Positions 51,821 through 60,018 of a DNA stretch of 64,000 bases are shown here, in pieces. The position numbers were made by a program, and so were the translations under genes. The stretch lies in contig NZ_AP021972.1 in assembly GCF_014168815.1 (NCBI RefSeq), forward strand, positions 620,001 through 684,000. Direction: 5' to 3'. Each line of letters begins with the position of its first letter. Within the stretch, counting starts at the first letter, position 1. The notes under the pieces were generated by a model. That model saw only the letters and a list, made by a program, of their open reading frames with translations, was not told where the DNA came from and made no database searches. This DNA is from Klebsiella sp. WP3-W18-ESBL-02. Its GTDB lineage: Bacteria > Pseudomonadota > Gammaproteobacteria > Enterobacterales > Enterobacteriaceae.

Positions 51821-52807
51821 TTAGCGAAAACGAACGTCGCGACCGTGCGGCTGGTCCAGATCCTGCCACGGGCCAACCGAAATAATCCCGGTCGGGTTAA
51901 TGGTCTTGTGGCTGCGGAAATAGTGATTGCGGATGTGGCCAAAATCGACGGTTTCCGCAATGCCCGGCATCTGGTAGATATCGCGCAGGAAGCCATGCAG
52001 ATTGGGGTAATCGCTGATGCGGTGCTTGTCGCACTTAAAGTGGGTTACGTACACCGGATCGAAACGGATAAGCGTCGTCCACAGGCGGATATCGGCTTCG
52101 GTAAGCTGATTGCCGGTCAGGTAACGCTGCGTGCCGAGAATATTTTCCAGACGATCGAGCGAGATAAAGACCTTTTCCACCGCCTCATCGTAGGCTGCCT
52201 GGCTGGTGGCGAAACCGGCCTTGTAGACACCGTTATTGACCGTGTCGTAGATCCAGCCGTTCAGCTCGTCGATTTGTTCGCGTAGCGCCAGTGGATAGTA
52301 ATCCCCCGCTTTGGCGCCCAGGGCATCAAACGCGGTGTTAAACATGCGAATAATTTCGGCAGATTCGTTGCTGACGATGGTTTGATTTTTCTTGTCCCAC
52401 AGCACCGGCACGGTTACGCGCCCGGAGTAGGTCGGGTCGGCGTGCTGGTAGAGCTGATACAAAAACTGATGCTGATAGAGCGCATCACCGGTCGCCGCCG
52501 GGAAGTCCGCGTCGAAGGTCCAGCCGTTTTCCAGCATCAGTGGGTTAACGACGGACACGGAGATAAACGGCTCCAGCCCTTTCAGTTTGCGTAAAATCAG
52601 CGTGCGGTGCGCCCACGGGCAGGCGAGGGAAACGTACAGATGATAGCGATCTTTTTCGGCGGCAAAGCCACCGCTGCCGGTTGGGCCTGGCTCGCCGTCG
52701 GCGGTCAGCCAGTTGCGAAAGGCGGAGACTGAACGCTGGAAACGTCCGCCGGTGGATTTGGTGTCGTACCAGGTATCCTGCCAGACGCCGTCAATAAGTT
52801 GTCCCAT
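51821..52807 (-). CDS. yqjG: Glutathionyl-hydroquinone reductase YqjG
   Basis: The 328-residue Xi-class glutathione transferase has its catalytic Cys63 in SLACPWAHRT. It reduces glutathionyl-hydroquinones. ATG 52807 is chosen as GGAG is correctly spaced; the adjacent ATG 52810 is too close. Its partner yqjF lies upstream, separated by a hairpin terminator. Confidence 0.95.
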   Translation of the reverse strand: MGQLIDGVWQDTWYDTKSTGGRFQRSVSAFRNWLTADGEPGPTGSGGFAAEKDRYHLYVSLACPWAHRTLILRKLKGLEPFISVSVVNPLMLENGWTFDADFPAATGDALYQHQFLYQLYQHADPTYSGRVTVPVLWDKKNQTIVSNESAEIIRMFNTAFDALGAKAGDYYPLALREQIDELNGWIYDTVNNGVYKAGFATSQAAYDEAVEKVFISLDRLENILGTQRYLTGNQLTEADIRLWTTLIRFDPVYVTHFKCDKHRISDYPNLHGFLRDIYQMPGIAETVDFGHIRNHYFRSHKTINPTGIISVGPWQDLDQPHGRDVRFR

Positions 52808-52828
52808 CATGTTCTCCTTTAGATAGCA

Positions 52829-52854
52829 AAAGCGAGGAGATATCTCCTCGCTTT
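52829..52854 (-). terminator. Terminator between yqjF and yqjG
   Basis: A perfect 26-base palindrome (AAAGCGAGGAGATATCTCCT and its continuation) is followed by a T run on the minus strand. It would reduce yqjF read-through into yqjG. Confidence 0.8.
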
Positions 52855-52874
52855 GTGTATTCAGTATAGTGCGC

Positions 52875-53267
52875 TTACCACTTTTTATTCAGCACGCGGT
52901 CGATGCTGAAGGCGCCCGGACCGGTGATGCCCAGCAGCAGGTAGCCGCCAGCGATGGTCAGGTTTTTCATAAACATCAGCGAGTTCATGCCTTCCGCAAA
53001 GTTGCTGTGGAAGATAAACGCGGTCAGTACCGTGAACGCCGCGGTGAACAGCGCGGTGGTACGGGTCAGGAAACCGAACAGAATGGCCAGACCGCCGCCA
53101 AACTCAAGCAGAATGGTCAGCGGCAGCAGGAACCCTGGGACGCCCATGGCTTCCATATATTGCTGTGTACCCGCATACCCGGTGATTTTGCCCCAGCCAG
53201 CCGTGATAAACAGAATTGGCATCAGAATACGAGCAACCAGGAAACCAGTATCTTCTAATTTTTTCAT
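52875..53267 (-). CDS. yqjF: DoxX-family inner-membrane protein YqjF
   Basis: The 130-residue DoxX-family protein has four membrane segments (ARILMPILFITAGWGKITGY first). Its promoter in E. coli answers to YhaJ and nitroaromatic breakdown products and is used in sensors. ATG 53267 (MKKLEDTG) is chosen. The 273-base gap upstream holds its promoter. The biochemical role is not firm. Confidence 0.94.
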   Translation of the reverse strand: MKKLEDTGFLVARILMPILFITAGWGKITGYAGTQQYMEAMGVPGFLLPLTILLEFGGGLAILFGFLTRTTALFTAAFTVLTAFIFHSNFAEGMNSLMFMKNLTIAGGYLLLGITGPGAFSIDRVLNKKW

Positions 53268-53540
53268 CTTACACTCCAGAGAACCTTGCGGGCAGTTAAA
53301 CCATTTTATTGAGCATTTACACGTCGATAGCGCGTAGCTGCTGTCGATGAAGAGCAATATAACTGCGGTGTATGACAATTGTTAGCAAGGAAAACTGTTG
53401 AACTCCTTCAAAGAATCTGAGTAATGATGTACGACTCCGCAATTTTTCCCGAGCCGCTACGCAAAGAAGCACTTGTGCGATTGCGCCTTTCTGACCCTGG
53501 AGGATACTCGCGGCAGGCTGGTTATCAGGGACGAAACGCG

Positions 53541-54440
53541 ATGGTGAACACCCCGCATGATGCACTCTTTAAGACCTTTATGTCGCATCCCGAGACGGTG
53601 GGCGATTTTCTGGGAATACACCTACCGGCAGAGCTGCTGGCCCTTTGCGACCTGAAAACGCTGAAGCTGGCGTCGGGGAGTTTTATTGATGAGTCTCTCA
53701 GGGCAAGCTATTCCGATGTGCTGTGGTCGCTGCAAACCTGCGACGGCGTGGGCTATGTCTATGCGCTGATTGAGCATCAGAGTTCGCCGGATAAGCATAT
53801 GGCTTTTCGCTTAATGCGCTATGCCTTTGCCGCCATGCAGCGGCATCTGGAGGCTGGGCACGATACGCTTCCACTGGTGATTCCCATGCTGTTTTACCAC
53901 GGAGAAAAAAGTCCGTATCCGTTCTCCATGCGTTGGCTGGATGCGTTTGCTGAACCCGAGGTTGCGCGGGTACTCTATGACGGCGTGCTTCCTCTGGTCG
54001 ATCTCACCGTGCTGTCGGATGATGACATCATGGGGCATCGGCGTATCGCGCTGCTGGAGTTTTTACAGAAAAATATTCGCCGTCGCGATCTGATGGAGAT
54101 GACGGAAAACCTGCTTAGGTTGCTGCGCGCGGGGTACACCACCGACAGCCAGTTCCGTGCGCTAATTCACTATCTGGCCGAGACGGGAAGAGCCACGCAG
54201 CCGGAGGCGTTCTTTCGACAGCTGGCGGGGGGGATGACGCCCCGTGAGGAGAAGATGATGAAAAAGAAACTGACGCTAATGGAGTGGGCTGAAATACAGC
54301 ATGACGAGGGTAGAAATGAAGGTGAGCAGCAAACAACGCTGAAAATTGCCCGCGCCCTAATCAGCCACGGCGTTGCGCTGAAAACCATCGCGCAGACGAC
54401 CGGGCTGTCGATAGAAGAACTGGCTGAAATAAACCGCTAG
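53541..54440 (+). CDS. Rpn family recombination-promoting nuclease (transposase_31)
   Basis: The 299-residue PD-(D/E)XK nuclease of the RpnA-E family has NTPHDALFKTFMSHPETVGDFL at its N-terminus and the core SYSDVLWSL...YALIEHQSS (Asp, Glu-x-Gln). A small C-terminal helical module (GVALKTIAQTTGLSIEELAEI) follows. These are calcium-stimulated DNases that raise RecA-independent recombination. ATG 53541 is chosen; upstream codons are not family-like. The frame is intact. K-12 has no rpn gene here, so this is an accessory insertion between yqjF and yqjK. Confidence 0.9.
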   Translation: MVNTPHDALFKTFMSHPETVGDFLGIHLPAELLALCDLKTLKLASGSFIDESLRASYSDVLWSLQTCDGVGYVYALIEHQSSPDKHMAFRLMRYAFAAMQRHLEAGHDTLPLVIPMLFYHGEKSPYPFSMRWLDAFAEPEVARVLYDGVLPLVDLTVLSDDDIMGHRRIALLEFLQKNIRRRDLMEMTENLLRLLRAGYTTDSQFRALIHYLAETGRATQPEAFFRQLAGGMTPREEKMMKKKLTLMEWAEIQHDEGRNEGEQQTTLKIARALISHGVALKTIAQTTGLSIEELAEINR

Positions 54441-54446
54441 ACGCCG

Positions 54447-54737
54447 TCAGACTGGCTTATGCAGCAGGCTTTTAACCATCCGCCATGTGCTCCAGACGCC
54501 AAGGCCACGACGCGCCCAGCGAACCAGAAAACGTGGGTGGCGCAGTGACACTACGGCCATGGCGCTGCTGGCGACCATCGCCCACGAGCGCAGGCTGACC
54601 AGCCGGCTCCAGCCACGGTCATAGATCTGCGTTGCGTTCAGCCAGTCGCGACGGCTGGCGCTGAGATCCAGCCGCTGCTGCTGAATCTGGCGCAGCAGCG
54701 CGGCCTTGCGCTGTTCGCGCTCCTGGCGTGGGCTCAT
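54447..54737 (-). CDS. yqjK: YqjK-like protein
   Basis: The 96-residue basic protein (MSPRQEREQRKAALLRQIQQQRLDLSA) has one hydrophobic stretch near residues 48-66 (LRSWAMVASSAMAVVSL). The function is unknown. Its ATG overlaps the yqjE stop by four bases in the yqjC-D-E-K run. Confidence 0.9.
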   Translation of the reverse strand: MSPRQEREQRKAALLRQIQQQRLDLSASRRDWLNATQIYDRGWSRLVSLRSWAMVASSAMAVVSLRHPRFLVRWARRGLGVWSTWRMVKSLLHKPV

Positions 54738-55132
54738 GGTTCGTCGTTCTCCAGCAGGGTGCGATCGTTAGCGAGCTCGTGGCGCGTATGGCGCAGCAGC
54801 GTGGAGCGGCGCGCTTTACGCAGCGTCCAGATGCCGCCAATCAACGCCAGCAGCAGCAGCGTAACGGTGGTGGCAATCATCACGTGAAGCCGATATTGCG
54901 GGTCAACGGCCCACATTATCAGTACCAGCAGGCTCATCAGGCCGAAGGCAGTAAACAGCAGGGTTAACCCGGCCATCAACAGCAGCTGAATAAGGTTCGC
55001 TTTCTCCTCTTCCAGCTCAACGACGACCAGGCGCAGCCGCGTTTCAACCATCTGAACCAGCAGGGTGACGATGCGCTGGCCAATGCCGAGGACGTTTTTC
55101 CCCGGCCCCGGCGCGTGCTGAGAATCACTCAT
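54734..55132 (-). CDS. yqjE: Phage holin family membrane protein YqjE
   Basis: The 132-residue holin-superfamily (PF07332-type) inner-membrane protein has two membrane segments and the stretch ETRLRLVVVELEEEKANLIQLLL. The role is unknown. ATG 55132 (MSDSQHAPG) starts two bases after yqjD. Confidence 0.91.
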   Translation of the reverse strand: MSDSQHAPGPGKNVLGIGQRIVTLLVQMVETRLRLVVVELEEEKANLIQLLLMAGLTLLFTAFGLMSLLVLIMWAVDPQYRLHVMIATTVTLLLLALIGGIWTLRKARRSTLLRHTRHELANDRTLLENDEP

Positions 55133-55134
55133 GC

Positions 55135-55440
55135 TTAGCGACGCGTCAGCAGTACGCCCAGCACCAGACCGACTGCGGCACCGATGCCCACGCCGGTCCA
55201 CGGGTTTTCACGCACATAGCCATCGGCTTTAGCCGCCGCTTCGCGGGTTTGCTTCGCAATAGCATCCCCCGTTTCGCCCAGACGGTCACGGCTCTCTTTC
55301 AGCGCGCTTTCCGCTTTGCTACGCAGCTTACTCATCTCTTCTTTCGATTTATCGGTGGAAGCGTTCAGGACTTCTTCCAGGGTATCTGACAGGGCCTTCA
55401 GCTCTGCACGTAACTGATCTGAGGTTGAATCTTTCGCCAT
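55135..55440 (-). CDS. yqjD: ElaB/YqjD family ribosome-associated membrane protein YqjD
   Basis: The 101-residue protein has a coiled-coil-rich body and a C-terminal membrane anchor (ENPWTGVGIGAAVGLVLGVLL). In E. coli it docks ribosomes to the inner membrane in stationary phase under RpoS. ATG 55440 (MAKDST) is chosen. Confidence 0.93.
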   Translation of the reverse strand: MAKDSTSDQLRAELKALSDTLEEVLNASTDKSKEEMSKLRSKAESALKESRDRLGETGDAIAKQTREAAAKADGYVRENPWTGVGIGAAVGLVLGVLLTRR

Positions 55441-55469
55441 CGTCTCTCTCCTGTTTAGGTTCCACTTAC

Positions 55470-55838
55470 TCAATACGCGCGGGATTCCAGCGCGTTAAGT
55501 TCTTTTTTGGCTTCCTGAAGCTTGTGCTCGCGTTTAGCCACTTTTTCCGCATCGCCGCTCTGTTTTGCTTCACGCAGATCGTGTTCGCGCTCGCGAATTT
55601 CGTCTTTCTGTTCGGCAATTTTTTCCTGATGGTCGGCGCGAAGCTTGCTGTCAGTACAGTTAGCTTTGACTTCGCTTAACGCCTTTTTCAGGCCGCTAAT
55701 GCGGTTCTGATTGTTATGCTTTTCGGCATAACCAATTTCACGCTGAATGTCTTGCTCTTTTTCCTGACAGAGTGATGTTGCTGCTGCACTCGCACTAAGA
55801 GACGCGAGGGCGAGCGCAAAGACGATGCGGTATTTCAT
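55470..55838 (-). CDS. yqjC: DUF1090 periplasmic protein YqjC
   Basis: The 122-residue protein has a signal peptide (MKYRIVFALALASLSASAAA) and a highly charged coiled-coil (KLRADHQEKIAEQKDEIREREHDLREAKQ). The function is unknown. It leads the yqjC-D-E-K run. ATG 55838 gives the clean signal peptide. Confidence 0.92.
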   Translation of the reverse strand: MKYRIVFALALASLSASAAATSLCQEKEQDIQREIGYAEKHNNQNRISGLKKALSEVKANCTDSKLRADHQEKIAEQKDEIREREHDLREAKQSGDAEKVAKREHKLQEAKKELNALESRAY

Positions 55839-55982
55839 GTATGAATCTTCCATTTTGCGTAGTACATCTGGAATGTACTTTCCCAGTAAGTGAGCACCGC
55901 GATGGCGCTCACATTACTAAGCATAGTAAGTAAAAGGCGAAATGACCAAAGTAAGTGAAACTATTCAGATTCCTGGAAGTTT

Positions 55983-56363
55983 TTAGCCAAATCGGTGTGA
56001 CGTATCGCGCAGCAGTGATAGCCAGCCCACGGGGTCGTTTTCTTCTTCCTGTAGCGAAACGACGTAGACGTGCGGCAGCGTGCTATCCAGCACGCGCTTC
56101 GCCGCAGCGCTTTGTTCGCTGGATTCAAAGGTGATCAGCAGCGAATCATTGTGCGGGGTGATGCTCTTAAAACGAATACCGTTGGCATCCAGATGGTGTG
56201 AGATAGAAAAACCATCGGGCATGCTGGACTGGCTCATCGGGCGAATCGCCAGCGTAGACTCTTCACGCTGCAGCGCGGCCCACATCCAGAGAAGCGCGCA
56301 TAACAACAGCAGCACGCTCATGCTGAATGCAAACCGGCGAAGATGAATGCGGCTCGGCACCAT
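55983..56363 (-). CDS. mzrA: EnvZ/OmpR modulator MzrA
   Basis: The 126-residue single-pass inner-membrane protein (FAFSMSVLLLLCALLWMWAAL) links the Cpx response to EnvZ/OmpR by binding EnvZ. It starts two bases after the yqjA stop and is co-transcribed with it. Confidence 0.93.
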   Translation of the reverse strand: MVPSRIHLRRFAFSMSVLLLLCALLWMWAALQREESTLAIRPMSQSSMPDGFSISHHLDANGIRFKSITPHNDSLLITFESSEQSAAAKRVLDSTLPHVYVVSLQEEENDPVGWLSLLRDTSHRFG

Positions 56364-56365
56364 AG

Positions 56366-57028
56366 TTAGCCTCGGTTACCGTATTTTTTCTTCCACACCA
56401 CGACCAACGAACCGCACAGGCCAAAAATCAGCAGCGCCACTGGCAGCAGCATCAGGCAGGACATCAGTGCGTCTTCATACTTCTGGAACACCGGCGTTTT
56501 GCCCAGCAGGAAGCCCAGGGTGGTCAGAATCAACACCCACAGCAGGCCGCTCATCCAGTTAAAGAACTGGAAGCGTGCGTTGCTCAGGCCGGACAGGCCC
56601 GCGATGGTAGGAAGCAATGTGCGAACAAAGGCAATGAAGCGCCCTACCAGCAGTGCAGAGAGGCCGTGTTTGTGGAAAAGATGATGCGACCGCTGATGAT
56701 AATGAGCGGGGAGGTGTGACAGCCAGTTCTGGACGACACGGGTATTACCTAGCCAGTTGCCCTGGATGTAGCCCACCCAGCTGCCGAGGCTGGCTGCAAC
56801 CGTCAGCAGTATAATCGTCTGCGGGAAGCCCATTGCACCTTTAGCAATGAGAACGCCGACCAGCACCAGCAGGCTGTCGCCCGGCAGGAAGGCGGCCGGC
56901 AGCAGCCCGTTTTCCAGAAACAGGATCATAAATAAGACGAAATACAGCATGCCGATCATGGAGGGATTCGCGAGCGTCTCGAAATCCTGGCTCCATAAGG
57001 CATTTAAGAGTTGGGTTAGTAGTTCCAT
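56366..57028 (-). CDS. yqjA: DedA-family membrane protein YqjA
   Basis: The 220-residue DedA/SNARE-associated protein has GLLPAAFLPGDSLLVLVG and GRFIAFVRTLLPTIAGLS motifs (family Glu, Asp and Arg residues). It is needed for alkaline tolerance, drug resistance and normal division in concert with YghB, likely as a lipid scramblase or proton-dependent transporter. Confidence 0.94.
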   Translation of the reverse strand: MELLTQLLNALWSQDFETLANPSMIGMLYFVLFMILFLENGLLPAAFLPGDSLLVLVGVLIAKGAMGFPQTIILLTVAASLGSWVGYIQGNWLGNTRVVQNWLSHLPAHYHQRSHHLFHKHGLSALLVGRFIAFVRTLLPTIAGLSGLSNARFQFFNWMSGLLWVLILTTLGFLLGKTPVFQKYEDALMSCLMLLPVALLIFGLCGSLVVVWKKKYGNRG

Positions 57029-57331
57029 TCACGATTCCTGGTACTTCGATTAAGGTCATGCCTGAATGCGCTGCGATATCTTCTCTATTTCTATTTTAAT
57101 AGCATCGCGGTAAATACGCGCTGAACAGTCCCTGTTTTGGCGAAATAATCTCAAACGGATTGTCGAAGCGACAAAATGCATTCAATTGTAACAAACGGTG
57201 CAGTTTTCCGTCATAGAAATTGCAATGTGTTGCTGTTTGATTTTGCGGTTTAGCGCGGGGAGAGGCTAGGGGATTTACAAAGGCTTACCCACACAGAATG
57301 TCGGGCAAGCCTCGTTGAACAACTGAGAGAC
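57029..57331. other. yqjA upstream / exuR downstream intergenic region
   Basis: In these 303 bases only the weak exuR terminator (57281-57312) and lone GTAAA elements are seen; no complete CpxR box (GTAAA-N5-GTAAA) is present. No gene is supported. Confidence 0.5.
57281..57312 (-). terminator. Probable exuR terminator
   Basis: AGGCTTaCCC and GGGcAAGCCT pair around a loop; on the minus strand TTTGTAAAT follows, a weak tract. Confidence 0.5.
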
Positions 57332-58108
57332 TTATTTACCGCCGAGGGCGACGGTATCAAGGTGGACGACCGGGTTCTCAGCGAACAGATAGCGGTCGGC
57401 GTTGAATTCAAAATCATCGCTGGTTTCGTTGAACAGCATCAGCTTGGTATTTTCCAGATGCTGCCACATGGCCAGCTTCGCCGCGTGCGGGTCTTTGCGA
57501 ATCAGCGCCTTGAGGATCTGATCGTGGTCATCGCACCAGTTATCGACGGTGCGGGCATCGATGTGGTCGTGCAGTTTTTTCCAGTACGGGTTATGCACCC
57601 GCTGGGTCCACATTTTTTCAACGATGGCGGCCAGCGCGGTGTTCTGAGTCGCCAGCGCAACCTGCACGTGGAACTGGAGATCCCACTCGGAGTCGCGGAA
57701 GCATTTCTCTTTGCGCGCCTTCTCCTGGATCTCCATCAGCTTCATGATGTCCTGCTTGGTGACCTGGGTGGCGGCAAATTCGGCGATATTGCTCTCAATG
57801 AGCTGACGCGCCTGCAGCAGTTCGAAAGGACCGTAGTTGGCAAATTCCAGATTTTCGTCCGGTGCCTGGTGGTGCTTCGGCTGATTAGAAATAACGTGGA
57901 TGCCGGAGCCTTTACGAACCTCAACGTACCCTTCCACTTCGAGCATGATGATGGCTTCACGCACGACGGTGCGGCTGACGCTTTTTTCATCAGCAATAAA
58001 ACGCTCAGCGGGAAGCTTGTCGCCCACAAGGTAAACGCCTTGCTCAATGCGTTCTTTTAGCTCAGCGGCCAGTTGCTGATACAAGCGACGTGCGTCGGCG
58101 ATTTCCAT
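57332..58108 (-). CDS. exuR: GntR-family repressor of hexuronate genes ExuR
   Basis: The 258-residue FadR-subfamily repressor has a winged helix at 5-75 (GDKLPAERFIADEKSVSRTVVREAIIMLEVEGYVEVRKGSGIHV) and an all-helical effector domain. It represses exuT and uxaCA and is relieved by galacturonate or fructuronate. ATG 58108 (MEIADARR) aligns with E. coli. Confidence 0.95.
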   Translation of the reverse strand: MEIADARRLYQQLAAELKERIEQGVYLVGDKLPAERFIADEKSVSRTVVREAIIMLEVEGYVEVRKGSGIHVISNQPKHHQAPDENLEFANYGPFELLQARQLIESNIAEFAATQVTKQDIMKLMEIQEKARKEKCFRDSEWDLQFHVQVALATQNTALAAIVEKMWTQRVHNPYWKKLHDHIDARTVDNWCDDHDQILKALIRKDPHAAKLAMWQHLENTKLMLFNETSDDFEFNADRYLFAENPVVHLDTVALGGK

Positions 58109-58137
58109 ATGCTCTCCAGGCAGGGTACGGCAGAATG

Positions 58138-58157
58138 AATTTGTTATACCACTTTTA
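58138..58157 (-). promoter_or_regulatory. ExuR-type operator upstream of exuR
   Basis: AATTTGTTATACCACTTTTA is a degenerate palindrome like those before exuT and uxaC. It lies 30-49 bases upstream of the exuR start. Confidence 0.6.
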
Positions 58158-58183
58158 CGAGCAGCTAACCACAATTTGACATG

Positions 58184-58212
58184 AAAAAAGCCGCCTTGAT
58201 CAAGGCGGCTTA
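58184..58212 (-). terminator. exuT terminator
   Basis: GCCGCCTTGA / TCAAGGCGGC is a perfect palindrome, followed on the minus strand by six T. Confidence 0.9.
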
Positions 58213-58238
58213 GGAGAAAACCTACTTCGCTCGCAGAC

Positions 58239-59543
58239 TTAGTTTTGCGTCGCCTGCTGAGCCGGACGGTTAGCGCCGGATTGACCGTCGTCAGCCTGTT
58301 TATTTTGCAGGACGGTCCAGATAACCACTGCGCCTAACAGGTCGAAGATAGCCAGTACGGCGAACAGCGGGCTGAAGCCAATGGTGTCGGCCAGGGCGCC
58401 AACGACCAGGGCAAACATGGTGCTTGCCATCCACGCCGCCATCCCGGTCAGGCCGTTTGCCGTTGCCACTTCGTTACGACCGAAGACGTCAGAAGAGAGC
58501 GTAATCAGCGCGCCGGACAGGGACTGGTGAGCAAAGCCACCGAGGCACAGCAGGGCGATGGCAATGTAAGGGCTGGTGAACAGACCGATCAGGCCAGGGC
58601 CAATCATCAGCAGCGCACCCATGGTTACAACCATTTTACGGGACACAATCAGGTTAACGCCGAACCAGCGCTGGAACAGCGGCGGCAGGTAACCACCGAT
58701 AACGCAGCCGAGGTCAGCAAACAGCATCGGCATCCACGCAAACATCGCGATTTCTTTCAGGTCGAAGCCGTACACTTTAAACATGAACAGCGGGATCCAG
58801 GCGTTGAAGGTACCCCATGCTGGTTCTGCTAGGAAGCGCGGCAGGGCGATACCCCAGAAACGACGGGTCTGAATAATCTGCCACGGAGACATTTTCTTCG
58901 CGTTGTTGGTCTGGTGTGCTGCTTCCTGACCGCCAATGATGTATTCACGTTCTTCGTCGGTTAGTTTTTTCTGATCGCGTGGGTGTTTGTAGAATACCAG
59001 CCAGCACATTGCCCAGATGAAGCTCAGCGCACCGGAGATGATGAACGCCATCTGCCAGCTGTGCATCACGATAGCCCAGACCACCAGCGGCGGAGCAATC
59101 ATGCCGCCGATAGAAGAACCGACGTTGAAGTAGCCGACAGCGATAGAACGCTCTTTTGCCGGGAACCACTCGGAGCTGGCTTTCAGGCCCGCAGGGATCA
59201 TTGCGGCTTCAGCGGCACCTACCGCACCACGTGCGATAGCCAGTCCGCCCCAACTGCCTGCCAGCGCGGTTGCGCCGCAGAAAATAGCCCAGGCAACGGC
59301 GAAGAAGGCGTAGCCAATTTTGGTACCGAGGATATCCAGAACATAGCCGGCAACCGGCTGCATCACGGTGTACGCTGCGGAATAAGCAGCGATGATGTAT
59401 GAATATTGCTGTGTGGAAATGTGCAGCTCTGCCATCAGCGTTGGCGCCGCTGCTGCCACGGTATTACGTGTCAGGTAGCCCAGCACGGTGCCCATCGTCA
59501 CCAGTGCGATCATGTACCAACGTAATCCTTTAATTTTTCGCAT
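58239..59543 (-). CDS. exuT: Hexuronate MFS transporter ExuT
   Basis: The 434-residue anion:cation symporter-family permease has 12 membrane segments, with GYLTRNTVAAAAPTLMAELHI and AYTVMQPVAGYVLDILGTKIGY near the start. It imports galacturonate and glucuronate. It is divergent from uxaC with shared ExuR-type sites. GarP, also in this window, belongs to the same family. Confidence 0.94.
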   Translation of the reverse strand: MRKIKGLRWYMIALVTMGTVLGYLTRNTVAAAAPTLMAELHISTQQYSYIIAAYSAAYTVMQPVAGYVLDILGTKIGYAFFAVAWAIFCGATALAGSWGGLAIARGAVGAAEAAMIPAGLKASSEWFPAKERSIAVGYFNVGSSIGGMIAPPLVVWAIVMHSWQMAFIISGALSFIWAMCWLVFYKHPRDQKKLTDEEREYIIGGQEAAHQTNNAKKMSPWQIIQTRRFWGIALPRFLAEPAWGTFNAWIPLFMFKVYGFDLKEIAMFAWMPMLFADLGCVIGGYLPPLFQRWFGVNLIVSRKMVVTMGALLMIGPGLIGLFTSPYIAIALLCLGGFAHQSLSGALITLSSDVFGRNEVATANGLTGMAAWMASTMFALVVGALADTIGFSPLFAVLAIFDLLGAVVIWTVLQNKQADDGQSGANRPAQQATQN

Positions 59544-59769
59544 GTAAACCTCATCGTGTTGTTATAACTGCGGGTCCTGCAGCCATCTTCCCGTTTGCTC
59601 GGAAGATGTCATTCTCGAAGGGCTTACCGTGGAAATGATCCCCGGTACGGCCCGAACTTGCCAGTAAATCAGCGTGCTTAATTCGGTATCCGTACCGCTC
59701 AATCAAGTGTCTGTATCGACCACCGCTAATGTATTCTGTCGCTCAATGTGTTTCGACGGAGGGCAAGAT

Positions 59770-59787
59770 AACTTGTCATACAACTTT
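59770..59787. promoter_or_regulatory. ExuR-type operator, exuT-proximal
   Basis: AACTTGTCATACAACTTT, read on the minus strand AAAGTTGTATGACAAGTT, is a near-perfect palindrome and matches the other two ExuR-type sites here. Confidence 0.75.
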
Positions 59788-59913
59788 AAAAGGTGAATAC
59801 CGTCACAAAAGAGGTATTTTCCATAGAGTTTAAGGGGTAGATAGGGCACACCAGGCGTGGCGCGGCTTGCAGCGTTGTTTTGGCGATTTTTATGTCATTT
59901 TTTGTCAAGGTTT

Positions 59914-59929
59914 ATTGATCTAACTCACG
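59914..59929 (+). promoter_or_regulatory. CRP-like site upstream of uxaC
   Basis: ATTGATCTAACTCACG keeps most of TGTGA-N6-TCACA with two or three mismatches. The exu and uxa genes are CRP-dependent in E. coli. Confidence 0.4.
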
Positions 59930-59949
59930 AAAAAATCTTCGGTCTGGCG

Positions 59950-59968
59950 AAATTGGTGTGATAACTTT
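59950..59968 (+). promoter_or_regulatory. ExuR-type operator, uxaC-proximal
   Basis: AAATTGGTGTGATAACTTT lies 50-69 bases before uxaC, where a repressor would block its promoter. Confidence 0.7.
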
Positions 59969-60018
59969 GTCTGCATTACAGATAAACATCTGACCCACTC
60001 GCTGAGAGGAAGACGATA

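Larger units (their letters stand above)
59544..60018. promoter_or_regulatory. Divergent exuT / uxaCA control region
   Basis: This 475-base region has two ExuR-type palindromes and a CRP-like site. No gene is supported within it. Confidence 0.6.
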
